Source: an uncultured Opitutia bacterium (GTDB lineage Bacteria > Verrucomicrobiota > Verrucomicrobiia > Opitutales > Opitutaceae). From it: a stretch of 64,000 nucleotides of DNA. The notes beneath the pieces were generated by a model that made no database searches, had not been told where the DNA came from, and saw only the letters and a list, made by a program, of their open reading frames with translations. The stretch covers positions 1 to 64,000 of the forward strand of contig CAIUOU010000020.1 of assembly GCA_903900845.1 (NCBI GenBank), written 5' to 3'. A program made the position numbers and the translations under genes. Positions 9,191 to 18,051 of this stretch are shown piece by piece; the first letter of the stretch is position 1, and every line of letters begins with the position of its first letter.

Positions 9191-12145
9191 ATGAAACTGA
9201 TGCCCGCCTCCGTTCGCGCGGGTCTGGTGGCCTCGGCCGTCGTTGCCGTCGGCTTCGCCCAGACCAACACCACGCGTCCCGCGTCGAACTCCCCCACCGA
9301 ACCTGTGAAGCTCGAGAAGTTCGAGGTCACGGGCTCGAACATCAAGCGTGTCGATGTCGAGGGGCCCTCGCCGATCAAGATCATCACCCGTCAGGACATC
9401 GAGGTGTCCGGGCGTACCAATCTGACCGACATGCTCCGCGAGCTTCCGGAGGCGGGCCAGATCGGCATCAACGAGTCCGGCACCATCTCCGCGGTGCGCG
9501 GCTCCACGGCGCTCGACCTGCGTGGCCTCGGTGCCAATAACACGCTGGTCATCGTCAACGGACGTCGCGTCGCCCCGACCGGCAACAACTCCGGCGGCAC
9601 GGTGTTCGTCGACCTCAACCGTTTCCCCATCGCCATGGTGGAGCGCGTCGAGGTGCTTAAGGACGGCGCCTCGGCCATTTACGGCGCCGACGCCACCTCG
9701 GGCGTGGTCAACGTCATTCTGCGCAAGGACTACAACGGCGCCGAGGTCGGCTTTAGTTACGGCAATTCCCCCCGCACCGATGTCCACGAGAAGTCCGCGA
9801 CGTTCTTCGGTGGCGCCTCGGCGGGCAAGGCCAGCGCGACGGTAGGAATTTCCTACTTCGAGCGCGGTGCGCTCCGCGCGTCAGACACCCCGTTCGCCAA
9901 CAACGCCGACCTCTCGGCTAGATTCGCCGCCCGGGGTGCGGCTTACGCCGACAATGTCGCCGCCGGTGCTTTCGACCTCCGGTCCGGCACGGGTCCGCAG
10001 GCCCGTATCGGCCTGACCGGCGCCGCCGCTGGCCAGATCAACGGCCAGAACGGCGTCAACATCCCCGGACTCGCCCCGGGTGCCGCCATCACCCGACTGC
10101 CCGGCACGGGCGGCGTCGCCGCGGGCACGCTCGCCTCGGCCTCGCCGAGCTTCTCGTCCCCCTTCCGTTCCGCCACGAGCGGGTCGTTCAGCGCCGCCGG
10201 GACCGCTTCCTTCGAGCCGCAGCGTCTCGTTCCCCAGGGTAATCCTTCCAACTTGTACAACTTCCAGGAGTTCGTGTGGCTGACTCCTTCGACGGAGCGC
10301 ACCGGCATCAACACCACCTTCCGGTACGACATGACGCCCACCACGAGCTTCTACGTCGAGACCGCCTACCAGAACAACAAGACCCACATCGAGCTCGCCC
10401 CGTCCCCGATCTCCACTGCGGGTGACAACAACATCATCGTCCCGAAGACCAACTACTGGAATCCCTTCGGCGTCGACGTTTCGTTCAACTACCGTCCGGT
10501 CGACATCGGTCCCCGCATGGCCGACATCACCAACGATTCCTACCGCATGGTGTTCGGTGTGAAGGGCTCCATCGGCACCAACTGGCAATGGGATGCCTAC
10601 TACTCCTACGACAACGACAAGGTCGTGGATCAGACCAAGAACGCCATCTCGGAGAGCCGCTTGCGCGCCTCGCTGGCCCGGAACACGCCGGATGCGATCA
10701 ACATCTTCGGTGGCGCCACCTACCGCAATCCGGCCTCGGTGTTGGATTCGATCCGCGTGACCACCCAGAAGGGTGGCTATTCGACGCAGGATCTGTGGCA
10801 CGCCCAAGTTTCCGGCGAGCTTGCCCAGCTCCCCACCGGCCCCCTCGGCAGCGCGTTGCTCGTCGAGACCCGCAAGGAGAAGTTCGGCGAGGCCAACGAC
10901 GCCATCTCCACGACGCTCGATGACATCATCGGCCAAGTGAAGCTGGCCAACTCCACCGATGCTCGCCGGACCGTGAAGTCCGGCGCGATCGAGTTGAACG
11001 CGCCGCTCGTGCGGCCCGAGTTGATTAATTTCGTCAACCGCCTCGACCTGACGGTCGCCGGCCGCTACGAGAAGTTCAGCGACGGTTACACCTCCGGCCT
11101 CACCCCGTACTACGGCCTGCGCTACCGTCCGAACAAGTCTCTGGTGGTGCGCGCCACTTACAATGAGGCCTTCCGCAGCCCGACCCTGCCGCAACTCTAC
11201 GGTGGCGTACGCGAGTCTCTGCCCAACGGCCTGGGCGATCTCCGTCGCCCGCAGGCGCTCACCGGCGATCCTTTTGACGGTGCGGCCACGCAGCGTCTCG
11301 TGAAGGCTGGCGGCAATCCCAACCTGACCCCGGAGCTCGCGAAGGGCTGGCAGTACGGCTTCATCTACGAGGTTCCGTTGAAGAAGCTGCAGGGGCTGTC
11401 CTTCGGCGCCTCCTTCTTCCACATCGAGCAGACCAACATCATCACCTCCGTCGGCACCGGTTTCATTCGCCAGAACGAGGTCGGCGGCGGCACCAGCGAC
11501 CTCGTCGTCCGTGACGCGGCCTCCGAGACCTACACCAACCGCACGGCGGCCCCGATCAACGTACTGTCGGGCCCGAACGGCGCCACCTCGCCCGTGGCCC
11601 CCGGCCAGACAGTCACTGTCCCCGGTCGTATCCAGTACATCTCCGACAGTGTCGTGAATCTGGCCTTCCAAAAGGTCGAGGGCTACGACTTCGAGGTTAA
11701 CTACCGCAAGCGCACGACCGACTTCGGTCAGTTCAGCGTTCGCAGCAACGCGACCTACCTGAAGTTCTACGGCTTCACCCGCACGTCGAATCCCGCGAAC
11801 CTGGCCGGCCGTGACGGCTTCCCGCGCGTGCGCGTGCAGTCCAGCCTGCTCTGGACCCGCAAGGAGCACAGCGCCGGTATCACCAACAACTACATCGGGC
11901 CCTACAGCGACATCAACCGCGACGGGTACGAGGTCGAGAGCTACTCGACCTTCAACGCGTTCTACGGTGTTGACCTGCCGGCTGGCACGTTGGGCTTCCT
12001 GACCAACACCCGCGTCACGCTCGGTGCCGACAACCTCTTCGATAAGCGGCCGCCGCTCTACTACGACTCGATCGGTTACGAGAGCGGCTACGTTTCCCGT
12101 CCGGTCGGCCAGTTCTTCTACGTCTCCCTGCGGAAGACGTTCTAA
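9191..12145 (+). CDS. TonB-dependent receptor (paralogue A)
   Basis: A 984-residue outer-membrane receptor. The ATG at 9191 is preferred over upstream in-frame codons because it begins the signal peptide (MKLMPASVRAGLVASAVVAVGFAQ) and puts the LEKFEVTGS box at residues 41-49, the same position as in the neighbouring receptors. Plug motifs include LGANNTLVIVNGRRV and VERVEVLKDGASAIYGADATSGVVNVI. The barrel ends with DNLFDKRPP and a final Phe. It is a close paralogue of the receptor at 15088: both carry LYGGVRESL, LRRPQALTGDP, PDA[IL]NIFGG and STAGDN. It is the receptor partner of the divergent S9 gene. Confidence 0.95.
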   Translation: MKLMPASVRAGLVASAVVAVGFAQTNTTRPASNSPTEPVKLEKFEVTGSNIKRVDVEGPSPIKIITRQDIEVSGRTNLTDMLRELPEAGQIGINESGTISAVRGSTALDLRGLGANNTLVIVNGRRVAPTGNNSGGTVFVDLNRFPIAMVERVEVLKDGASAIYGADATSGVVNVILRKDYNGAEVGFSYGNSPRTDVHEKSATFFGGASAGKASATVGISYFERGALRASDTPFANNADLSARFAARGAAYADNVAAGAFDLRSGTGPQARIGLTGAAAGQINGQNGVNIPGLAPGAAITRLPGTGGVAAGTLASASPSFSSPFRSATSGSFSAAGTASFEPQRLVPQGNPSNLYNFQEFVWLTPSTERTGINTTFRYDMTPTTSFYVETAYQNNKTHIELAPSPISTAGDNNIIVPKTNYWNPFGVDVSFNYRPVDIGPRMADITNDSYRMVFGVKGSIGTNWQWDAYYSYDNDKVVDQTKNAISESRLRASLARNTPDAINIFGGATYRNPASVLDSIRVTTQKGGYSTQDLWHAQVSGELAQLPTGPLGSALLVETRKEKFGEANDAISTTLDDIIGQVKLANSTDARRTVKSGAIELNAPLVRPELINFVNRLDLTVAGRYEKFSDGYTSGLTPYYGLRYRPNKSLVVRATYNEAFRSPTLPQLYGGVRESLPNGLGDLRRPQALTGDPFDGAATQRLVKAGGNPNLTPELAKGWQYGFIYEVPLKKLQGLSFGASFFHIEQTNIITSVGTGFIRQNEVGGGTSDLVVRDAASETYTNRTAAPINVLSGPNGATSPVAPGQTVTVPGRIQYISDSVVNLAFQKVEGYDFEVNYRKRTTDFGQFSVRSNATYLKFYGFTRTSNPANLAGRDGFPRVRVQSSLLWTRKEHSAGITNNYIGPYSDINRDGYEVESYSTFNAFYGVDLPAGTLGFLTNTRVTLGADNLFDKRPPLYYDSIGYESGYVSRPVGQFFYVSLRKTF

Positions 12146-12170
12146 CGAACCCCGGCTGAGGGTTTGAACA

Positions 12171-12199
12171 AAGGGGCGGCCTGAGGGCCGCCCCTTTTT
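12171..12199 (+). terminator. Intrinsic terminator after paralogue A receptor
   Basis: A perfect 9-bp stem GGGGCGGCC (12173-12181)/GGCCGCCCC (12186-12194) with loop TGAG is followed by TTTTT and flanked by an A-run. It ends transcription about 30 bases after the stop codon, so the next receptor probably has its own promoter. Confidence 0.92.
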
Positions 12200-12266
12200 G
12201 CTTTTCTGGAACAAGCTGGCCGCTGGCCCGCCGGCTGCTTCCATGCATTGCAAACCCTCCTATCCC

Positions 12267-14969
12267 ATGGCTCCACGCGTCCTCTGCCCCTCTGACTTCG
12301 CGCGCCTCGCGCTGTTCGTGATCCTGATCGCCCCGCTCGGCGCGCAGCAGCCGCCCGCTCCCGCGGCCACGGAGGGGCCGGCCAAGCTGGAGGCATTCGA
12401 GGTGACGGGTTCGCGGGTCAAGCGGCTCGATTACGAGACCCCTGTGCCCGTGATCACCTTCACGGCCGAGCGGATCGAGGAAAAGGGCTACGCAACGCTC
12501 GGTGAGTTCGTGCAGAGTCTCCCTTACAACAGCGCCACCGCCAACTCTGAGTTCACGACCGCGAGCTTCATCACCGGCGCATCCACGGTTAATCCCCGCG
12601 GGTTGGGCTCCAATCGCGTGCTCACGCTGGTCAACGGCCGCCGCGCTGTACCCTATGCGCTTACCAACAGCGCCAGCGGCACGCCCCAGACGGTCTTCAA
12701 CTTCAACAGTGTCCCGGCCTCCGCCATCGAGCGGATCGAGTTTCTCAAGGACGGCGCCTCCGCGCTGTACGGTTCCGACGCGATCACGGGGGTTTACAAC
12801 CTGATCCTGCGGAAGAATTACGTGGGCTCTTCGGTGGATCTTTCCCTCTCGAACACCATCGGCCACGACACGTTAAGTCGGCGGCTGAGCGTCTTCACCG
12901 GTCTGGCGCGCGACGGCTGGGAGATCACCGCGGGCTTCAATTACCAGAGCCGCAACGCCAATTTTCTTTCCGATTTCGGGGTGACCACGACCGACTTCCG
13001 CTTTCTCGGGGTGAAAGGGGCCAACCAGAACAGCACGATTTTCCGCCCAAGCTACCTCGCGCTCACCGCCGCGCAGGCCTCGGCCGCCGGCCTCGGCACC
13101 GCCTCGGGATATTACATCATCAACGGTGGCCAACCCGCCGCCAGTCCCACCAAGGCGAGTTTCACCTACGTGGGCACGTCGACCGCGGGCATCCCGAACT
13201 CCAACCGGCTCGACTTCGCCAATAACACGATGATCTACCCGGAGAGCGAGAGCTTCGGCGGATACGTCGGCGTCAATCGCACGCTCCGCGGCGGCGTGAC
13301 CGCCTTCGGCCAGGTCATGTTCAACCGCGGTTTCACCCACTACGAGTTCACGCCCTACGGCTACACCACGTCGCTGGCCGGGATCACCTTTCCCGCAACC
13401 AATCCCTACAATCCCACCGGACTTTCCCTCACCGGCACGTCCACGTCCGCACCATGGACGTTCCGCGGCACGATCCGCCCGGCACGCGAGGTCAAGACCG
13501 CCACCGCCTCGGCGCTTGCCGGGCTCCGCGGCACGATCGGCCGCGGGTGGAGCTGGGAAACCGGCGTCAGCTACGGCCAGAACGAAACCATGCGCGACAC
13601 GGACCTGATCCGCGCGGCTGACCTCCAGGCCGCCCTCAACGGCACGACGCGCGCCACCGCCTTCAATCCCTTCGGCCCTTCCGAGGATCCCAATCTGGAG
13701 GCGCGCCTTTACACCCGCTCCCGCGGTCTCGACGGTCGGATCTCATCACTGACTTGGGACGCCAACCTCAGCGGCGCCCTGTTCCGTCTGCCGTTCGCTG
13801 GGGCCGGCGACCTCGGCTTCGCCGTCGGGGCCGAGCACCGCCGCGACCACCTGCGCTCCAATCCGGAACCGAACAACTTCATCGGATTCACCGCCACCAC
13901 GCCCTACGAGGGCCGCCGCCGGATCAGCGCGGGTTTCCTCGAGGCCTCGGTGCCGCTGCGGAAGTGGCTCGAGTTCCAGCTCGCGGTGCGGCACGAGCGT
14001 TACAGCGACTTCGGCGAGACCACCAAGCCGAAGTACAGCGGCAAGGTGCGCCTGCCCGCCAATCGTTTCGTCAATGTGCTGCTGCGCGGCTCGTGGTCGG
14101 AGTCGTTCAAGGCTCCCGACATCGGGCAGCTCTACCAGCCCCAGTCGTTCGCGGTCACCTCGGCGAGCATCAGCGACCCGTTGCGGCCCCAGGACGGCGC
14201 CCGCCAGCTGCGGGTGCTCGTCGGCGGCAACCCCGCCCTGAAGCCCGAGGAGGGCACCGTGCAGTACGCCGGCGCGGTCTTCGAGGTTCCCGCGCTCCGC
14301 GGCCTCAGTCTCAGCGTCGATCACTTCGACATCAAGGTGCGCAATGTCATCACGACGCTTGGCGCCAGCTATCTCCTGAGCGCGGAGGGCACCCGACTCT
14401 TCCCGAATGCCGTCGTGCGCGACAACGCCACCCAGAATCCCGGCCCGATCTCTTTCCTCTACGGGATCTCCAACAATCTCGGTCTGCAGTTGTTCCGCGG
14501 CATCGATTACGGCGCGCGCTACTCGTTCCGAACCTCGCGACTCGGCAGCTTCACCCTCACCGCGGACGCCACGCAGATCCTGAAGCGTGGATCGGACGCG
14601 GGGCAGGGGGCTGGTTTCTTCGACAACACCGGGCTCTATTTCGACGTCGAGTGGCGCTACAACTACGGCGTTTCATGGCGTCGCAACAACTGGGGCGCGA
14701 GCATCTCCGCCGATGTGATCGGGAAGTTTTTCAACGACCGGCAGGCCACGGCGATCTTCCCCGGCTGGGGCGAGAACGTCTACGCGGTCATCAGCCCCGC
14801 TTTGACCTACCGCGGCTTCAAACGCACCACGATCACCGTCGGCTCCACCAACGTGCTCGACAAGCGGCCGCCCCCGAACGGCTTTCTCGTGCTGGGCTTC
14901 GACGACCGAGCCTACGGCGCCGGTGCCCTTGGCCGCACCGTCTCGCTGCGGATCCGCCGCGAATTCTGA
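12267..14969 (+). CDS. TonB-dependent receptor (distinct subgroup)
   Basis: A 900-residue receptor. In-frame ATGs exist at 12243 and 12267; I choose 12267 because it gives a clean signal peptide (FARLALFVILIAPLGAQ) and places LEAFEVTGS at residues 41-49 as in its neighbours. The plug shows LVNGRRAVPY and IERIEFLKDGASALYGSDAITGVYNLILRK. The barrel ends with NVLDKRPPP and terminal RREF. It sits between the two close paralogues at 9191 and 15088 but lacks their shared internal motifs, so it was not produced by the same duplication. The ligand is unknown; the neighbourhood suggests peptides. Confidence 0.94.
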   Translation: MAPRVLCPSDFARLALFVILIAPLGAQQPPAPAATEGPAKLEAFEVTGSRVKRLDYETPVPVITFTAERIEEKGYATLGEFVQSLPYNSATANSEFTTASFITGASTVNPRGLGSNRVLTLVNGRRAVPYALTNSASGTPQTVFNFNSVPASAIERIEFLKDGASALYGSDAITGVYNLILRKNYVGSSVDLSLSNTIGHDTLSRRLSVFTGLARDGWEITAGFNYQSRNANFLSDFGVTTTDFRFLGVKGANQNSTIFRPSYLALTAAQASAAGLGTASGYYIINGGQPAASPTKASFTYVGTSTAGIPNSNRLDFANNTMIYPESESFGGYVGVNRTLRGGVTAFGQVMFNRGFTHYEFTPYGYTTSLAGITFPATNPYNPTGLSLTGTSTSAPWTFRGTIRPAREVKTATASALAGLRGTIGRGWSWETGVSYGQNETMRDTDLIRAADLQAALNGTTRATAFNPFGPSEDPNLEARLYTRSRGLDGRISSLTWDANLSGALFRLPFAGAGDLGFAVGAEHRRDHLRSNPEPNNFIGFTATTPYEGRRRISAGFLEASVPLRKWLEFQLAVRHERYSDFGETTKPKYSGKVRLPANRFVNVLLRGSWSESFKAPDIGQLYQPQSFAVTSASISDPLRPQDGARQLRVLVGGNPALKPEEGTVQYAGAVFEVPALRGLSLSVDHFDIKVRNVITTLGASYLLSAEGTRLFPNAVVRDNATQNPGPISFLYGISNNLGLQLFRGIDYGARYSFRTSRLGSFTLTADATQILKRGSDAGQGAGFFDNTGLYFDVEWRYNYGVSWRRNNWGASISADVIGKFFNDRQATAIFPGWGENVYAVISPALTYRGFKRTTITVGSTNVLDKRPPPNGFLVLGFDDRAYGAGALGRTVSLRIRREF

Positions 14970-15087
14970 CCGGTCCGGCCGGGTTGGTAATTCTCCGTTG
15001 CGCGGCGAGCTCCGGCCGGCCAAGGCTGCGCCGTTCCCAGAAACAGCCGGCTCGCCCCTTGAACACCCCGGCTGCGGCCCATTCCCC

Positions 15088-18036
15088 ATGAATATCCATC
15101 CCCCGTCGTTGCGTCCCGTCCTCGGTTTTTTCCTGCTCCCGCTGCTTGCGTGCGCCCCCGCCGCCGCCCAGTCCGCCCCGGCCTCCGGTCCGACCCAGCT
15201 CGAGAAATTCGAGGTCACCGGCTCCCTCATCAAGCAGGCGGAGATGGAGGGCCCGTCCCCCCTGCGCCTGATCACGCGCGAGGAGATCGCCCTGTCGGGT
15301 ATGGACAACCTCACCGACATCATGCGCGACATGCCCGAGGCCACCAACCTCGGCATCAACGAGGGCGGCACCACCACCGCCGTGCGCGGCGCCTCCGCCA
15401 TCGACCTCCGTTTCCTCGGGCCCAACAACACCCTCGTGCTGGTCGACGGTCGGCGCGTCGCCCCCAACGGCATCAGCAGTGGCGGCACCGTGTTCGTCGA
15501 TCTCAACCGCATTCCCGTCTCGATCATCGAGCGCGTCGAGGTGCTGAAGGACGGCGCTTCGGCGGTCTACGGGTCCGACGCCACCGCGGGGGTCATCAAT
15601 ATCATCACCCGCAAGGATCACGTCGGACTCGAGGTGACGGCGCGCTATGGCAATTACTTCAACACCGACGGTGGCGAGCAGTCGTACTCCCTCTTCGCCG
15701 GCACGCGCGCCAAGGGGCTTCGCGTCAACGTCAACGCCTCCTACACGTCGCGCCACGCCAACGCCGCGACCGACCAGCCGTTCTCCGCCAACGCGGATCA
15801 GACCGAGCGCTGGCGCGCCTACGACGCGGTGAAGTACGCCTCGGCCCTCCGGCCGACCGCGACCGCGACCAGCGCGTTCGACGGGCGTTCGGGCACCGGT
15901 CCGTACGCCACCGTTGGTATTCCCACGGCGTCCCAGCTCGCGAACAACGGCTTCACGGCCGCCGCCATCCGGAACCCGCTCACCGGGACCGCCGCCACCT
16001 TCCTGCCGGGAACCGGCGGAGTCGCCGCGGGCACGCTCGGCAGCTCGGGTAACTACGCTTCCGTGCCGCGGGGCAGCAATCCCGCGCGGCCGAGCGCCGA
16101 GCAGTTCGTGCCTCGCGCCTACCCGGCGGGTGAATTCAGCAACTCCTACAATTTCCAGCCCTTCGTCTGGAACGTGCCCGAGCGCCAGACGCGGAACATC
16201 AGCGTGGGCCTCGGGTACGATCTTCCTTGGAACATCAACTTCGAGGCCGCCGTTCTCGCGGGCCGCATCCAGTCCGAGACCCGCCTCGCGCCGTCGCCGG
16301 CCTCGACCGCGGGCGACAACGACATCCTCGTTCCCGCCTCCAACTACTACAACCCGTTCGGCATCCCGGTCGCGTTCACCTACCGCCCGCTCGAGGTCGG
16401 CCCGCGCATCGCGCGTATCACCAGCGAGTCCGAGGGCTACCGAGCCGGATTGCGCGGCCTGGTCCTAGGCCGCTTCGATTGGGACCTCGGCTGGTCCTAC
16501 ACCAAGAACTCCTCGATCGACTACACCTTCAACGCGATCAGCGAGAGCAAGCTCCGCGCCGCGCTGGCGAAGAGCACGCCGGACGCGCTCAACATCTTCG
16601 GGGGACCTTCCTTCAAGAACGATCCCGCGACGATCAACAGTATCAAGACCGTGACCTCGGCGTCGGGTAACGCCGACACCACCCTGGTGGACGGCCGCGT
16701 CACCACCACCGAGCTCGTCTCCCTGCCGTGGGGCCGCGTTGGCGCCGCCGCCGGGCTGCAGCATCGCGCCGAGCACTTCAATTCCACCAACGACCCCCAG
16801 TCGACCTACCTCAATGACATCATCGGCCAGGTGCGGCTCGCCGATCCCACCAACGCGGGCCGCACCGTCGACGCCGCCTCGCTGGAGCTGCGCATGCCCT
16901 TGGTGAAACAAGGGCGTTACCGTTTTCTTTACAGCGTGGAGTTGGGCGGAGCCGCCCGCTTTGAGCGCTTCAGCGACGGGTACGACAGCGGGATCAAGCC
17001 CGGTGCCCGGCTGGCTTTCCGCCCGACCCGCAACTTCCTGCTGCGCGGCTCCTACAGCGAGACGTTCCGTTCGCCCACCCTCCCTCAGCTTTACGGCGGT
17101 GTGCGCGAGAGTCTCGTCAGCAGCCTGCCTGATCTCCGCCGGCCGCAGGCGCTCACGGGGGACCCGGTCGACGCCAGCACCTACCAGCGCCTCGTGCGCA
17201 CGGCGGGCAACCGGAACCTGAAACCCGAGGATGGCATCACCAAGCAGACCGGATTCGTGTTCGACGTTCCCGGCCGCTGGCTCCGCGGGCTTTCCCTCGA
17301 GTTCACCCACGGGGTCATCGAGCAGAGGAACCTGATCACCTCGGGCCTGGGCACCACGTTCATCCGCCAGAACGAACTCACCAGCACGGGTGATCTCGTG
17401 GTTCGCGACCCGCAGTCCGAGACCTATCGCAACAACACCACGGCCGGAATCGCGATCCTCGCCGGCGCGGGCGGCGTCACGCGGCTGGTCCAGCCCGGTG
17501 AGTCCGTCACCGTGCCGGGGCGCATCCGTTTCATCACGGATTCGGCCGTCAACCTGGCCCAGCAGATGGTGCGCTACTATGACTATGGGGTCCGCTACCG
17601 TCTGCGGACCTCCGGGTTCGGGAGCTATTCCTTCTCCAGCAACTGGACCTACATGGGCTTCTATTCGGCCCGCCGGTTCCAAAACGATCCGGTGGTGAGC
17701 AGCGTCGGCCGCAGCCTGCCGCGCTACCGCGGCCAATCCTCGCTGTTCTGGCAACACCGCTCTTGGGCCGCGAGCTTGTCGTCCACCTATATCCACCGTT
17801 ATCGCGATCTCACGCGTGACGGTTGGGAGGTAAACCGCTACCACACCTTCGGCAGCAGCCTGAGCTACGGTTGGGACAAACGTTCCAAGCTCGGAGATCT
17901 GCGGCTCACCCTCGGGCTGGACAACATGTTCGACCGCCAACCGCCGCTCGATAATTCCAACGTCGGTTACAATCAGGGTCTGGTGGGTCGGCCCGGCGGT
18001 CGCTTCGCCTACCTGAGCGCGCGCCGGTCCTTCTGA
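15088..18036 (+). CDS. TonB-dependent receptor (paralogue B)
   Basis: A 982-residue receptor started at the ATG at 15088, which opens a signal peptide (LGFFLLPLLACAPAAAQ) and puts LEKFEVTGS at residues 38-46. Plug motifs are LGPNNTLVLVDGRRV and IERVEVLKDGASAVYGSDATAGVINII. The barrel ends DNMFDRQPP and a final Phe. It matches the receptor at 9191 along its length, including AISESKLRAALAKSTPDALNIFGG-like, DIIGQVRLA and LYGGVRESL segments. It follows the preceding receptor by 118 bp without a visible terminator, so the two may be co-transcribed. The convergent tRNA nucleotidyltransferase gene begins 15 bp after its stop. Confidence 0.95.
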   Translation: MNIHPPSLRPVLGFFLLPLLACAPAAAQSAPASGPTQLEKFEVTGSLIKQAEMEGPSPLRLITREEIALSGMDNLTDIMRDMPEATNLGINEGGTTTAVRGASAIDLRFLGPNNTLVLVDGRRVAPNGISSGGTVFVDLNRIPVSIIERVEVLKDGASAVYGSDATAGVINIITRKDHVGLEVTARYGNYFNTDGGEQSYSLFAGTRAKGLRVNVNASYTSRHANAATDQPFSANADQTERWRAYDAVKYASALRPTATATSAFDGRSGTGPYATVGIPTASQLANNGFTAAAIRNPLTGTAATFLPGTGGVAAGTLGSSGNYASVPRGSNPARPSAEQFVPRAYPAGEFSNSYNFQPFVWNVPERQTRNISVGLGYDLPWNINFEAAVLAGRIQSETRLAPSPASTAGDNDILVPASNYYNPFGIPVAFTYRPLEVGPRIARITSESEGYRAGLRGLVLGRFDWDLGWSYTKNSSIDYTFNAISESKLRAALAKSTPDALNIFGGPSFKNDPATINSIKTVTSASGNADTTLVDGRVTTTELVSLPWGRVGAAAGLQHRAEHFNSTNDPQSTYLNDIIGQVRLADPTNAGRTVDAASLELRMPLVKQGRYRFLYSVELGGAARFERFSDGYDSGIKPGARLAFRPTRNFLLRGSYSETFRSPTLPQLYGGVRESLVSSLPDLRRPQALTGDPVDASTYQRLVRTAGNRNLKPEDGITKQTGFVFDVPGRWLRGLSLEFTHGVIEQRNLITSGLGTTFIRQNELTSTGDLVVRDPQSETYRNNTTAGIAILAGAGGVTRLVQPGESVTVPGRIRFITDSAVNLAQQMVRYYDYGVRYRLRTSGFGSYSFSSNWTYMGFYSARRFQNDPVVSSVGRSLPRYRGQSSLFWQHRSWAASLSSTYIHRYRDLTRDGWEVNRYHTFGSSLSYGWDKRSKLGDLRLTLGLDNMFDRQPPLDNSNVGYNQGLVGRPGGRFAYLSARRSF

Positions 18037-18051
18037 TTCGCCGGGGCCGGG

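Noticed and set aside
9881-12253. 790-residue minus-strand open frame inside the receptor at 9191
   Set aside because: Fully antisense to a convincing receptor; no signal, domain or motif.
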